This document shows, one piece after another, positions 43,658 through 54,196 of a stretch of DNA of 64,000 nucleotides (the first letter of the stretch is position 1; every line of letters begins with the position of its first letter). The translations under genes were made by a program, and so were the position numbers. The notes beneath the pieces were generated by a model, which did no database searches, was not told the DNA's origin, and saw nothing but the letters and a program-made list of their open reading frames with translations. Origin of the DNA: Methylophilaceae bacterium (GTDB taxonomy: Bacteria > Pseudomonadota > Gammaproteobacteria > Burkholderiales > Methylophilaceae); assembly GCA_029244935.1 (NCBI GenBank), contig JAQWQF010000019.1, forward strand, positions 1 through 64,000, written 5' to 3'.

Positions 43658-44215
43658 ATGAAAAAAATTATCTTAATTATTCTGTTGTTAATGACAAAAG
43701 AGATTATGGCGGAAGATTATTATGGAAAAATCTCTCTGGGACAACAAAATGGTAAAGATGGTGGGCAAGACGCAACTGAAGGTGGATTTGTATTAGGTCT
43801 GAAATGGAATAGTAATGTTTCAACTGAATTTAAAGCTGTTCATAAACAAAAAGACACTAAAGGATTTAGTACAAGAATAGGTGTAGGAATTATTAGTAAG
43901 ATTAAATTATCTGATAATCTAAGTGCATATACAAGAGTCGGTGCTGGTAACAAAAAAACAAATACAAAGACTTTTAATTTTTGGGCTATTACCCCAGGTT
44001 TGAAATATAAAATTGATGATAAATGGTCAATTAAGGGTGGCGTAAGATTTCGTGATGCATTTGATAGTGATAAATACCGTGATTATACAAAGACATATAA
44101 AGCGGGTATTGGTTATAAGCTTTCTAAGGACACTTCAGTATCAATAGGAATTAAAAGAAAAGTAGGTGACAGTGAATATAATGCAATTGGACTTGGGTAT
44201 GGAGTTAGTTTTTAG
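43658..44215 (+). CDS. Small outer-membrane beta-barrel protein of unknown function
   Basis: Signal peptide MKKIILIILLLMTKEIMAE; alternating amphipathic strands; C-terminal Phe. Start placed at the internal MKKIIL; the track start is 43622. Confidence 0.75.
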   Translation: MKKIILIILLLMTKEIMAEDYYGKISLGQQNGKDGGQDATEGGFVLGLKWNSNVSTEFKAVHKQKDTKGFSTRIGVGIISKIKLSDNLSAYTRVGAGNKKTNTKTFNFWAITPGLKYKIDDKWSIKGGVRFRDAFDSDKYRDYTKTYKAGIGYKLSKDTSVSIGIKRKVGDSEYNAIGLGYGVSF

Positions 44216-44222
44216 CTCCCCA

Positions 44223-44558
44223 TTATCCTTCACTAGCTAAATTAATTGTATATTTTGGAATTTCAATAGTAAGATCTTTGTCTTTTAAGATAGATTGACA
44301 AGATAGTCTAGATTGCGGGCATAATCCCCAAGCCTTATCGAGCATATCATCTTCATTTTCATCCGAAGGATCTAGGGATTCAAATCCTTCTTTAATCACT
44401 ATATGACAAGTAGTACAAGCACAAACTTGATCGCATGCATGTTCAATCGGAATATTATTTTTTAATAATGCATTACAAATTGATTCTCCGGATTTTGCCT
44501 CAATGACATCGCCTTCTGGACATAAATCTTGGTGAGGTAATATAATAATTTTCGGCAT
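44223..44558 (-). CDS. fdx: [2Fe-2S] ferredoxin (Isc-type)
   Basis: HACDQVCACTTCHIVI...LCPQSRLSCQ; end of the isc operon. Confidence 0.96.
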   Translation of the reverse strand: MPKIIILPHQDLCPEGDVIEAKSGESICNALLKNNIPIEHACDQVCACTTCHIVIKEGFESLDPSDENEDDMLDKAWGLCPQSRLSCQSILKDKDLTIEIPKYTINLASEG

Positions 44559-46412
44559 TTATAGTTCCAGTGAGTTTATAGTTTTTCCAGATAAAGCCTT
44601 CTGAATAGATTTATCCATTCTTTTAGATGCTAAGACTTCGGTGGTGCTATTAAGTTTTTCTGTTAATTCACGAATCACAATTCGATCATTGGTTTTTATG
44701 GACTTCTTGAGTAAGCTTAAATCCTTCTCAATTAATTTTATTTCACTTGATGCCAGTAGGCTCTTATCTGAATTTAGTGCATTTTTTGTCATTTCAACTA
44801 ATTGTGTTGCTTCTGTTTTTGCTTCCGCTAATGCTCTTGACTCCTTATCATCTTCTGCTGATGCATAGGAACTTTCAAGCATTAATGCAATTTGATCTTC
44901 TGATAAACCATAAGAGGGTTTTACCTCAATTGATGCTTCAATATTTGTTGAAAGTTCTTTGGCACTGACCGACAGAAGACCGTCTGTATCTACTTGAAAG
45001 CTAACACGGATCTTTGCGGCCCCTGCAACCATTGGAGGAATACCTTTAAGCGTAAATTTTCCAAGTGATCGACAATCCTTCACTAAGTCACGTTCTCCCT
45101 GAACAACATGGATGATCATTGCCGTTTGACCATCTTTATAAGTTGTAAATTCTTGAGCCATGGCAATTGGTAGTGTTGAGTTTCTTGGAATTATTCTTTC
45201 GATAATCTCTCCGATAGTTTCAATTCCTAATGAGAGTGGAATAACGTCAAGCAGGAGTATATCGTCATTAGTATTGCCTGCAAGCATATTAGCTTGAATT
45301 GCCGCACCTATAGCTACCACTTCATCTGGATTTAGATTATTTAATAAGGATTGATTAAAGAATCTTTGAACTGACTTTTGAATAGATGGCATTCTGGTTG
45401 ATCCACCAACCATTACAACCCCATCAATGTCCTCAACGTTTATCTCTGCATCTCGAAGAGCTTGTTTTACTGAAGTTAATGTTTTCTCAGTTAATGATTT
45501 GGTTAGTTCGGAAAATTGAGATTGATTAATCTTCTTTTTAATATGAATTGTGCTTGTAATTTTTTCATCTACATGGAAAAAATCTATATTTGTTAAGGAT
45601 TCTTTAACGTGTCTAGCAATCTTTAATAATGATTCTTTAACTTTAGGATCATTGTTAATAACATCCTCATTTACTAGCCATTCAGCGAGTATTTGGTCAT
45701 AATCATCTCCACCTAATTGAGCATTACCATGTGTTGAGAGAACCTCAAATAATCCTTCTGATAGTCTTAATATGGAGACATCAAAGGTCCCACCACCTAA
45801 ATCATAGATCACAAAGTTACCTTCTATTTTTTGCTCTAATCCGTAAGCAACTGCTGCTGCTGTCGGTTCATTGATTAATCTTAATACATTAAGTCCGGCA
45901 AGTTTGGCGGCATCTTTAGTTGCCTGACGTTGAGCTTCATCAAAGTAGGCAGGTACAGTTATAACTGCTCCCATAAGCTCACCTCCAAGTCGATCTTCAG
46001 CTATATTCTTTAAATACTTTAAAATCTCTGATGAGATCTCGATTGGAGTTTTTATGCCCTGTATTGTTTTAATTCCGATAGTATTTTCATGATTTTTTAA
46101 TATTAAAGAAAATGACTCTGGGTTAATGTCATCTATATTTTTCCCAACAAGCCTTTTAACTGAACTTACCGTATTCTCCGGATCAATGATTTGATTCTTT
46201 ATTGCGTCAGTTCCAACAAGAGCAGGGCTTTTACTATAACTGACTACAGAGGGAATAATTTTTTCATTAAAAGAATTTTCTACTACAGTTGCTTGACTAC
46301 TTATTATTGTGGCAACTAGTGAATTCGTGGTTCCAAGATCTATTCCAACAGCCCGACGATGTTCATGAGGAATGGTACTTTTGCCTGGTTCTGAAATTTG
46401 AAGGAGTGCCAT
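44559..46412 (-). CDS. hscA: Fe-S assembly chaperone HscA
   Basis: Hsp70 family [16 protein letters not shown], between hscB and fdx. Confidence 0.97.
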   Translation of the reverse strand: MALLQISEPGKSTIPHEHRRAVGIDLGTTNSLVATIISSQATVVENSFNEKIIPSVVSYSKSPALVGTDAIKNQIIDPENTVSSVKRLVGKNIDDINPESFSLILKNHENTIGIKTIQGIKTPIEISSEILKYLKNIAEDRLGGELMGAVITVPAYFDEAQRQATKDAAKLAGLNVLRLINEPTAAAVAYGLEQKIEGNFVIYDLGGGTFDVSILRLSEGLFEVLSTHGNAQLGGDDYDQILAEWLVNEDVINNDPKVKESLLKIARHVKESLTNIDFFHVDEKITSTIHIKKKINQSQFSELTKSLTEKTLTSVKQALRDAEINVEDIDGVVMVGGSTRMPSIQKSVQRFFNQSLLNNLNPDEVVAIGAAIQANMLAGNTNDDILLLDVIPLSLGIETIGEIIERIIPRNSTLPIAMAQEFTTYKDGQTAMIIHVVQGERDLVKDCRSLGKFTLKGIPPMVAGAAKIRVSFQVDTDGLLSVSAKELSTNIEASIEVKPSYGLSEDQIALMLESSYASAEDDKESRALAEAKTEATQLVEMTKNALNSDKSLLASSEIKLIEKDLSLLKKSIKTNDRIVIRELTEKLNSTTEVLASKRMDKSIQKALSGKTINSLEL

Positions 46413-46414
46413 AA

Positions 46415-46945
46415 TTAATTATCAGAGAATGTATAGCTTAGCTCGGTTGTTTTTTTGAGCAGATTAGTTAGAAATTTTAATTGGCCAAGACTAGTTTGGG
46501 CTTCTTCCCAATTCTTATCCTGGTCAAGTAACTTTGAAAGTCTTGTTGTTTCTGTTTGTACGTTCATTTTAATATTTTCTTTAAATACAATTAACGGTTC
46601 TATTCCTTCAATTTCTTCCAATTCTTCTTCCCACTCCATTTGCTGCATTAAAAAAGCTGATGATAATGGGAGAGGTTCGTTTTCATAATGAAGCCCAATT
46701 AAATACTTAGCCCTTAATAAATTATTTTTTAGTGTTTGATAGGCTTCATTAATCTCAGTCGATTTTATCAAGGATTGTTCTTTTTCTACCTTAGTCGCTG
46801 CTGTAAATCTATCAGGGTGAATACTTTTTTGAATTTCGCCATAGCGATCATGAAGATTCTTTAAATCAATTTTAAACTCGGCTGGTATGTTAAAAATTTC
46901 ATAGTAATTTAAGCTCAAATGGTAAAGCTCTCCCCGCAACCGCAA
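46415..46945 (-). CDS. hscB: Fe-S assembly co-chaperone HscB
   Basis: J-domain protein [36 protein letters not shown]; the true start may be TTG near 46921. Confidence 0.95.
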   Translation of the reverse strand: MRLRGELYHLSLNYYEIFNIPAEFKIDLKNLHDRYGEIQKSIHPDRFTAATKVEKEQSLIKSTEINEAYQTLKNNLLRAKYLIGLHYENEPLPLSSAFLMQQMEWEEELEEIEGIEPLIVFKENIKMNVQTETTRLSKLLDQDKNWEEAQTSLGQLKFLTNLLKKTTELSYTFSDN

Positions 46946-47238
46946 CTATCCTTAACATTTGGATTATGAAATTCAAACCCTTCATTTAATCCTTCTCTTT
47001 TAAAGTCAAGTTCGGTGCCATCAATATAAATTAGACTTTTTGGATCTACTAAAATCTTTACACCATGACTCTCAAATACCTGGTCTTCAGATGAAGCTTT
47101 ATCTACAAATTCTAATACATAAGCCATACCAGAGCATCCAGTTGTTTTAACTGCTAGCTTTAGGCCAATACCTTTCCCTCGAGACTCAAGATATTTCTCG
47201 ACACGCTGTGCAGCTTTCTCTGTAAGAGTAATAGCCAT
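46915..47238 (-). CDS. iscA: Fe-S assembly protein IscA
   Basis: HesB family; [22 protein letters not shown]. Confidence 0.96.
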   Translation of the reverse strand: MAITLTEKAAQRVEKYLESRGKGIGLKLAVKTTGCSGMAYVLEFVDKASSEDQVFESHGVKILVDPKSLIYIDGTELDFKREGLNEGFEFHNPNVKDSCGCGESFTI

Positions 47239-47618
47239 TATTTTTGCTTTGATTTTAGGTCAGAAACAGCAGCTTTAATTGCATCTTCTGCTAATACAGA
47301 GCAATGAATTTTCACAGGAGGTAGCGCCAATTCTTCTGCAATGGCTGAATTTTTAATTTGTGATGCTTCGTCTAGTGATTTCCCTTTTAGCCATTCTGTG
47401 ACTAATGAGCTAGATGCTATTGCCGAACCACATCCATAGGTTTTAAATTTGGCATCTTCAATAACGCCATCTGTACCAACTTTTATTTGTAATTTCATTA
47501 CGTCACCACAAGCGGGAGCTCCCACCATACCAGTACCTACTTTAGGGTCTTTCTTATCGAAGGAACCTACATTTCTTGGATTTTCATAATGATCTAGTAC
47601 TTTATCGCTATAAGCCAT
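47238..47618 (-). CDS. iscU: Fe-S scaffold IscU
   Basis: [48 protein letters not shown]. Confidence 0.98.
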   Translation of the reverse strand: MAYSDKVLDHYENPRNVGSFDKKDPKVGTGMVGAPACGDVMKLQIKVGTDGVIEDAKFKTYGCGSAIASSSLVTEWLKGKSLDEASQIKNSAIAEELALPPVKIHCSVLAEDAIKAAVSDLKSKQK

Positions 47619-47637
47619 AATTTAATTCTCCAGTAAT

Positions 47638-48861
47638 TTAGTGTTCTGCCCATTCAACTTTTTCAAGGTCAACACCTTCTTGAAACATTTCCCAAAGTGG
47701 GGATAAATCTCGTAATCTATCAATTTTGTCTTTTAGTAATTTTATTGCGAAGTCAATATCTGATTCTTGAGTAAAGCGTCCAATTGAAAAACGTATTGAA
47801 CTATGAGCTAATTCATCTGAGCGTCCTAATGCACGAAGAACGTAACTAGGCTCTAGACTTGCAGATGTGCAGGCGGAGCCACTTGATACAGCTATGCCTT
47901 TTATAGCCATAACCAGTGATTCACCTTCAACATAGTTAAAACTTACATTAAGGTTATGAGGAACACGTTTTTTCATATCCCCATTGACGTAGGTTTCATC
48001 AATTTCTGTTAGACCTTTTAAAAGCCTTTCTTGTAAAGCTTTAATTCGAGAACACTCTGATTCCATTTCTAATCTTGCAATCCTAAATGCTTCTCCCATC
48101 CCTACAATCTGGTGTGTTGCTAATGTTCCTGATCTCATACCTCTTTCATGACCGCCACCATGCATTTGCGCCTCTATTCGGATGCGTGGCTTACGCCTAA
48201 CATAAAGTGCACCAACACCTTTTGGCCCATATGTTTTGTGAGCTGAGAAGCTCATCAAATCTACAGGTAATTCATTTAAATCAATTTTTACCTTTCCTGT
48301 TGCTTGTGCTGCGTCTACATGAAAAATAATTTGTTGTTCGCGACATATATTACCAATAGCCGTAATATCTTGAATAACACCAATCTCATTATTAACTAGC
48401 ATTACTGATGCTAAAACTGTATCTGGCCGAATTGCCGCCTTAAATTTTTCAATACTAATTAATCCGTCTGGCTCAGGTTCGATGAATGTAGTTTCAAAAC
48501 CAAGCCTTTCCATTTCTCGTACAGCATCTATAACAGCTTTGTGTTCAGTGGCAACGCTAATAATATGTTTCCCTTTTGCTGAATAAAAGTTTCCTGCACC
48601 TTTTATTGCTAAATTATTTGATTCTGTTGCTCCTGAGGTCCAGATAATTTCTCTAGGATCTGCATTGACTAATTTGGCAACTTCTTGCCTTGCATTTTCT
48701 ACAGCTTTTTCAGCTGCCCAGCCGAATGGATGGCTACGAGAAGCAGGATTGCCATAACTTTCTGTGATAAATGGAATCATTTTTTCAGCAACTCTAGGGT
48801 CTACTGGAGTTGTTGACGAGTAGTCCATATAAATAGGCATGTTTAATGTTTCTGTTGTCAT
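47638..48861 (-). CDS. iscS: Cysteine desulfurase IscS
   Basis: [50 protein letters not shown]. Confidence 0.98.
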   Translation of the reverse strand: MTTETLNMPIYMDYSSTTPVDPRVAEKMIPFITESYGNPASRSHPFGWAAEKAVENARQEVAKLVNADPREIIWTSGATESNNLAIKGAGNFYSAKGKHIISVATEHKAVIDAVREMERLGFETTFIEPEPDGLISIEKFKAAIRPDTVLASVMLVNNEIGVIQDITAIGNICREQQIIFHVDAAQATGKVKIDLNELPVDLMSFSAHKTYGPKGVGALYVRRKPRIRIEAQMHGGGHERGMRSGTLATHQIVGMGEAFRIARLEMESECSRIKALQERLLKGLTEIDETYVNGDMKKRVPHNLNVSFNYVEGESLVMAIKGIAVSSGSACTSASLEPSYVLRALGRSDELAHSSIRFSIGRFTQESDIDFAIKLLKDKIDRLRDLSPLWEMFQEGVDLEKVEWAEH

Positions 48862-48877
48862 AATTTCCTCTAAATAT

Positions 48878-50017
48878 TTATGCGGCGATCGCAGTTAATT
48901 GTTTTAATCTTTCAAGCTCACTTTTTAGTGCTATTAAAAATGTGTCAACCTCATTTTTATTACTATTAATACCTAAACTAATTCTTATAGCCCCCTGTGC
49001 AATTTCTTCACTAACTCCCATTGCTATTAAAACATGGCTTGGTTCGCTGTTATTACTTGAACAGGCTGAGCCACTTGCTAAAGCAAAACCTTTTCTATCT
49101 AATGCTGTTAGTAAAGTACTGCCGTCAATACCCTTAAATGTAAAAAAAACAGTATTATTAAGCCGTTCTGAATTTTCTCCGAAAATTAAGGCACCCATTT
49201 TCTTTAATTCTGAAATTAGCTGAACCTGAAGGGGCTTAATATTTCTATTAAGAAGGACCATATGTTCCTTAGTTCGTTCACATGCTTTTCCAAAGCCAAT
49301 AATTGCTGCAATATTTTCAGTCCCACTTCTCAAACCTTTTTCTTGCCCACCCCCCATAATAAAAGCTGACATATCAATTTTTTTATTAAGAATAAGTGCA
49401 GCAACTCCTTGTGGCCCATAAATTTTATGGCTCGAGATTGTCATTGCATCGACCTCAAGCATCTCAAAGTCGACAGTAATTTTACCTAGAGCCTGAACTG
49501 CGTCAGTATGAGTTATTATTTTTTTTAACTTTGCCCATTCAATTATTTTTGGCAAATCCTGGATAATACCAGTTTCATTGTTAGCCATCATTACGGATAG
49601 AAATGAGATGGGATTTTTAGAATCATTCTCTATTTTATCAAGATCCAACATACCTTGGCTGTCAACTGGAATTTTGGTTGTAACGAAACCTTTTTTAGAG
49701 AGGGACTTAATTGGTTCACTTATACAGGGGTGCTCAATTGCACTATAAGCAAAATGCGTTTCTGGATAGTTCTGAGCAATTCCATTAATAATAGTATTAT
49801 TAGATTCTGTACCGCTAGCTGTAAATATTACTTGAGATGGATGCGCATTAACAGAGCAAGCTACCTTCTCGCGTGCCTCTTCTATTGCAGTTTGAGCACG
49901 TCGGCCAAATTTATGATTTGACGCAGGATTACCTTGTTGATTTGATAAAAAAGGAATCATCTCATTTAAAACTTCGGGATGAATAACGGTGGTTGCATTA
50001 TAGTCAAAGTAAATCAA
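48878..50017 (-). CDS. Second cysteine desulfurase, NifS/IscS-like
   Basis: [52 protein letters not shown]; lies between iscR and iscS. Confidence 0.93.
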   Translation of the reverse strand: MIYFDYNATTVIHPEVLNEMIPFLSNQQGNPASNHKFGRRAQTAIEEAREKVACSVNAHPSQVIFTASGTESNNTIINGIAQNYPETHFAYSAIEHPCISEPIKSLSKKGFVTTKIPVDSQGMLDLDKIENDSKNPISFLSVMMANNETGIIQDLPKIIEWAKLKKIITHTDAVQALGKITVDFEMLEVDAMTISSHKIYGPQGVAALILNKKIDMSAFIMGGGQEKGLRSGTENIAAIIGFGKACERTKEHMVLLNRNIKPLQVQLISELKKMGALIFGENSERLNNTVFFTFKGIDGSTLLTALDRKGFALASGSACSSNNSEPSHVLIAMGVSEEIAQGAIRISLGINSNKNEVDTFLIALKSELERLKQLTAIAA

Positions 50018-50018
50018 T

Positions 50019-50492
50019 TTAAATTAACCTCGTCTTTAATGATTGTGCTTGTTTTTTTTTAAAATCAAATTTAATTGTTTTCTTTTTGTTGTGTTGGCTC
50101 TCAACTAGATTAGCAAGCGTCAATCCATCTAGATAGTCAAAAATTTTATTATTTAATGATGCCCATAAGTCATGTGTGATACAACGATCTCCATCCTTAC
50201 AGTTTTCTCGTCCACCACATTGGGTTGAATCAATTTGCTCGTCAACTGAGGTGATAATTTTTTTTATGGTGATAGCATCATAATCCATGGCTGTATGGTA
50301 GCCACCACCTGGCCCCCGAATGCTTTTTACTAGACCCACACGGCGCATACGGCTAAAAAGTTGCTCTAAATATGAAAGAGATATAGATTGACGATCACTA
50401 ATTTCACTTAGTGTGACAGGATTACTAGCCTCATTTAGCGCTAAGTCTAACATCGCAGTTACTGCGAATCGCCCTTTAGTAGTAAGTTTCAT
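50019..50492 (-). CDS. iscR: Fe-S responsive Rrf2-family regulator IscR
   Basis: MKLTTKGRFAVTAMLDLAL; cluster ligands CGGRENCKDGDRC. Start at 50492; the track start is spurious. Confidence 0.97.
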   Translation of the reverse strand: MKLTTKGRFAVTAMLDLALNEASNPVTLSEISDRQSISLSYLEQLFSRMRRVGLVKSIRGPGGGYHTAMDYDAITIKKIITSVDEQIDSTQCGGRENCKDGDRCITHDLWASLNNKIFDYLDGLTLANLVESQHNKKKTIKFDFKKKQAQSLKTRLI

Positions 50493-50507
50493 ACCAAATA
50501 TTCTACA

Positions 50508-50532
50508 ATACCTGACTAAATCAATCAAGTAT
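50508..50532 (-). promoter_or_regulatory. IscR type-1 binding site upstream of iscR
   Basis: Minus strand ATACTTGATTGATTTAGTCAGGTAT matches 24 of 25 positions of ATASYYGACTRWWWYAGTCRRSTAT. Confidence 0.85.
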
Positions 50533-50550
50533 TAAACTATATAAAATAAA

Positions 50551-51219
50551 TTATTTATTTTTTGGAGTGATTAGAGCTTTTTCAAGGCTCTTAATTTTTT
50601 CATCTTGGCTATTAATTTGTTTAATTAATTCCTGAATAGATTGGACCATTGGATCATCTTCATCTTTCCCAACAGCATACGGACTGAAGGAATTAGTTTT
50701 TTGAGTACTTTCATCAACTAAGCGTGCCGGAATTCCAACTGCCGTAGCATTTTTGGGTATATCTTTAACGACTACTGCATTAGATCCAATTTTTGCACCG
50801 CTACCTATAGTAATAGGCCCAAGTATTTTAGCACCAGCACCAATAACTACTTTATCTTCAAGAGTAGGGTGTCGCTTCCCTTGTTTCCAGGAAGTTCCAC
50901 CTAGTGTAACTCCATGATAAATAGTGCAGTCATCACCAATAATTGCTGTTTCTCCTATTACCACTCCCATGCCATGGTCAATAAAAAATCGACGTCCGAT
51001 TACCGCCCCAGGATGAATTTCTATTCCGGTTATTATTCGTGATAAATATGAAGTGGCTCTGGCTACCCAATAAAGTTTAACTCGCCAAAAAAGATGAGCT
51101 AATCTATGAAAAAGAATGGCGTGAACTCCTGGATAGGTTGTGATAATTTCAATATAGGATCTTGCTGCAGGATCTCTATCGAATACGATGGAGAGATCAG
51201 ATTTTATTTTTTGAAACAT
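50551..51219 (-). CDS. cysE: Serine O-acetyltransferase
   Basis: Hexapeptide repeats; [41 protein letters not shown]. Confidence 0.96.
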   Translation of the reverse strand: MFQKIKSDLSIVFDRDPAARSYIEIITTYPGVHAILFHRLAHLFWRVKLYWVARATSYLSRIITGIEIHPGAVIGRRFFIDHGMGVVIGETAIIGDDCTIYHGVTLGGTSWKQGKRHPTLEDKVVIGAGAKILGPITIGSGAKIGSNAVVVKDIPKNATAVGIPARLVDESTQKTNSFSPYAVGKDEDDPMVQSIQELIKQINSQDEKIKSLEKALITPKNK

Positions 51220-51301
51220 ATTTATAATTTCATTTAAGGTTTTAAGAAAAATATTATCTCATGAAAACTAAAACTTGACTATTTAACTCAAGTAAAGATT
51301 G

Positions 51302-52039
51302 TTATAGTTTTTTTTGTATTTCAGAGAGAATGCCTCTTAGAATATTAACCTCATCCTTATCTAAATTTGATCTATTAAACAAAAGTCGCAACCTTTGCAT
51401 AAGGCGTTCAGCTTGAATTTTTTTTAGAAAACCAATTTGATCTAAAACGGATTCTAAGTGATCAAAAAAACTATTAAGAACATTGTGCGATACATATTTT
51501 GCAGGAATTACTTTTGTAATATCATTATGAAGATATAGATCAGTCATCATTCTAATCTCATGACACACAATTTGAACTGCTTGTGATAAATTAAGTGAAG
51601 AGTAGTCTTTATTTGCGTCAATAAAACTAAGTTTTTGACAATGTTTAATCTCATCATTAGAGAGACCATTTTTTTCGTTGCCAAATAATAAGGCTACTTC
51701 ATTTTTTTCTGCCACAGGAAGTATGTTTGTTGCTGTTAATCGAATATTTTCGTGTGGTTGGGTTAACTCTCTTTTTCTAGCTGTAAAACCAATTGTAAAG
51801 TTTACCCCAATCAGGGCATCCTCCAAAGATTCAACAACAATGGCATCCCTAAGAACGTCATCTGCCCCTGATGCTAAGGAACTTGCCTCAGCGCTTGGAA
51901 AGTTATTCGGCTTAACGAGGTATAATCTAGAAAATCCCATGGTTTTAAGTGCACGCGCTGATGAACCAATATTTCCAGGATGGCTAGTTCGACATAGAAT
52001 AATTCTAAATTTTTTCAGTAGATTTGATTTGGTTTGCAC
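51302..52039 (-). CDS. trmJ: tRNA (cytidine/uridine-2'-O-)-methyltransferase TrmJ
   Basis: SpoU family: RIILCRTSHPGNIGSSARALKTMGFSRLYLV, FGNEKNGLSNDEIKHC, SSLNLSQAVQIVCHE. Confidence 0.93.
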   Translation of the reverse strand: MQTKSNLLKKFRIILCRTSHPGNIGSSARALKTMGFSRLYLVKPNNFPSAEASSLASGADDVLRDAIVVESLEDALIGVNFTIGFTARKRELTQPHENIRLTATNILPVAEKNEVALLFGNEKNGLSNDEIKHCQKLSFIDANKDYSSLNLSQAVQIVCHEIRMMTDLYLHNDITKVIPAKYVSHNVLNSFFDHLESVLDQIGFLKKIQAERLMQRLRLLFNRSNLDKDEVNILRGILSEIQKKL

Positions 52040-52109
52040 GGGTTTTCTCTGTAAAATGTTATTTTAACAAGTTCACGCTAGTCTTTTCCAATTATTTTTA
52101 GGTTTATTT

Positions 52110-52907
52110 ATGCACCCAATGCTAAACATAGCAGTAAAAGCAGCTCGTCGTGCCGGCTCCATTATTACTCGTGCCTCAGAAGATATTGGTGTCTTGACTG
52201 TAAATGACAAAGGATATAACGATTTTGTTAGCGAGGTAGATTTAGCATCAGAGAAGACTATTATAGAGGTTTTAAGTAAGGCTTACCCAGGTCACGCATT
52301 TTTAGGTGAAGAGTCAGGGCTAAGTGGAGATGGAGAGAATGTTTGGATTATTGATCCATTGGATGGGACCACAAACTTTCTTCATAGTTATCCCCAATAC
52401 TCAATCTCAATTGCCCTACAGTACAGGGGAGAAATTACGCAAGCTGTTGTTTACGACCCGAATAGCAATGAGCTTTTTACTGCTTCTAAGGGACAGGGTG
52501 CTTATCTTAACGATCGTCGAATTAGAGTGTCAAAAAAAACTAAAATGAAAGAATGTTTGATTGGAACAGGATTTCCATTTCGAGACTTTACCCACTTACC
52601 ATGCTATTTAAAAATATTTGAACAACTAGTACGCGAGACTTCAGGTATTAGGAGACCTGGAAGTGCAGCATTAGATTTAGCATATACAGCAGCAGGGCGA
52701 TTTGATGGTTTCTTTGAGATTGACTTATCAAAATGGGATATTGCAGCAGGAGGCTTATTAATTAAAGAAGCCGGAGGTATTGTTAGTGACTTCAGTGGTA
52801 AGGATGATTGGATTAACTCGGGCAATATTATTGCCTCTACACCAAAGATTTATGAGCCTTTTATTAAGATTATAAGTAAGCATTTAAGCAAAGAATTAAA
52901 AAGTTAA
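52110..52907 (+). CDS. suhB: Inositol-1-monophosphatase family protein SuhB
   Basis: GEESG, WIIDPLDGTTNFLHSYPQYSISIAL, SKWDIAAGGLLIKEAGG. Confidence 0.95.
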   Translation: MHPMLNIAVKAARRAGSIITRASEDIGVLTVNDKGYNDFVSEVDLASEKTIIEVLSKAYPGHAFLGEESGLSGDGENVWIIDPLDGTTNFLHSYPQYSISIALQYRGEITQAVVYDPNSNELFTASKGQGAYLNDRRIRVSKKTKMKECLIGTGFPFRDFTHLPCYLKIFEQLVRETSGIRRPGSAALDLAYTAAGRFDGFFEIDLSKWDIAAGGLLIKEAGGIVSDFSGKDDWINSGNIIASTPKIYEPFIKIISKHLSKELKS

Positions 52908-52927
52908 CTATTAGACTTATTATTTAT

Positions 52928-53611
52928 CTAATCTAAATCCATTCCATTACAGGTTCTTTTTTGTATTTTTAACCAGTTTTCTGCCATTGAGGTTTTTCTG
53001 TAATCCTTAAAACATGGAGCCCCTAGGGTGTAATGTATAAGTTTTGCTGAAGGGTTTTTCGGATATTCGATAGCTAACCAATTCCATTCAATAGGAAGTT
53101 CACCTATTTCTTCATCCTCAAGCCATGAAAAACGATGTAAGAACTTCCCTGTTTGTTTGTTAATGAAGTCTGGGGTTAAAATTTTGTGCTTGGGGTGGGA
53201 GCAGTTCCATAAAATAACACTTGACCAATTTTTTCTTGGATAATTTTCATTTTTGTTATCAAGATATTTATTCTCGGCTTTTGTTTTGTAGTCGTGTTTA
53301 ACAACTTGAACAGCTTTAGTTTTATCCCTAAGAGCTAATAATTCCTTAATATCTGCTTGGCAGATCATGTCACCATCAACATAGATAGACCATCCCTCAA
53401 AGTTAGACATAAAGGGAGTTAAGAATCTTGAGTAGACAAAGTCATTACTTTTATCTTTATGAGTTTCTTCATAAAAATTTAGTGTACTCACAGCCAGTGG
53501 CGTAATTTCGATAGGCAGTGTAGCTTTTTCAATTAGACTTTGAATAAAGGTATGATAGACAACAGATTCTCTCGGGTCGAAGCCTACAAAGAGTTTTACT
53601 TTAGATATCAT
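52928..53611 (-). CDS. Glycosyltransferase-like protein (DxD motif, function unknown)
   Basis: KVKLFVGFDPRESVVYHTFIQSL...FEGWSIYVDGDMICQADIKELLAL; YVDGD resembles GT-A DxD. Confidence 0.55.
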   Translation of the reverse strand: MISKVKLFVGFDPRESVVYHTFIQSLIEKATLPIEITPLAVSTLNFYEETHKDKSNDFVYSRFLTPFMSNFEGWSIYVDGDMICQADIKELLALRDKTKAVQVVKHDYKTKAENKYLDNKNENYPRKNWSSVILWNCSHPKHKILTPDFINKQTGKFLHRFSWLEDEEIGELPIEWNWLAIEYPKNPSAKLIHYTLGAPCFKDYRKTSMAENWLKIQKRTCNGMDLD

Positions 53612-53628
53612 TTCTATCTTTTTTTTGA

Positions 53629-54108
53629 TTAATGATGATGACCACCTTCTTCATGAACATGCTTATGTGTAACCTCTTCTTTACTTGCATCTCTGACATC
53701 CTTAATCATTGCTTCAAAAATAACCTTCTGACCTGCCCAAGGATGGTTACCATCTACAACAACCTTGCCGTCTGCAATATCTGTTATGGTATAAACAATA
53801 ACTTCTCCTGAACTATCTTCACCTTCAAACTGCATTCCTTCTTTAAGGCTCTTTTCTGGAAATGCACTAGCGGGTTCCATTTGAACCAGCTCTTCATTAT
53901 AGTCTCCAAAAGCATCCACTGGTTCTAATGCTACAACAACTTTATCACCAATTTTTTTACCATGAATTGCTTCTTCTACCTTAGGAAAAATATTGTCATG
54001 CCCACCATGCAAATAGGTTACTGGTTCTTTAGTAGACTCTAAAATATTTCCATCAGCATCTTTCAGGTCAAATGTAATACTTACAACGGTATTCATTTTA
54101 ATTTTCAT
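53629..54108 (-). CDS. slyD: FKBP-type peptidyl-prolyl isomerase SlyD
   Basis: VSITFDLKDADGNILEST, YLHGGHDNIFPKVEEAIHGKKIGD, His-rich C-terminus HVHEEGGHHH. Confidence 0.92.
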   Translation of the reverse strand: MKIKMNTVVSITFDLKDADGNILESTKEPVTYLHGGHDNIFPKVEEAIHGKKIGDKVVVALEPVDAFGDYNEELVQMEPASAFPEKSLKEGMQFEGEDSSGEVIVYTITDIADGKVVVDGNHPWAGQKVIFEAMIKDVRDASKEEVTHKHVHEEGGHHH

Positions 54109-54196
54109 ATTTAAACAAGACCTTAAAAATTTGAATTTCTATAATTTAAGATTTTACCTTAGAGCGCCGTTATTAATAAACTTTTTTCTTGCGGTT

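Noticed and set aside
51678-52067. 129-aa plus-strand ORF over trmJ
   Set aside because: Antisense shadow of a conserved methyltransferase; no independent signals.
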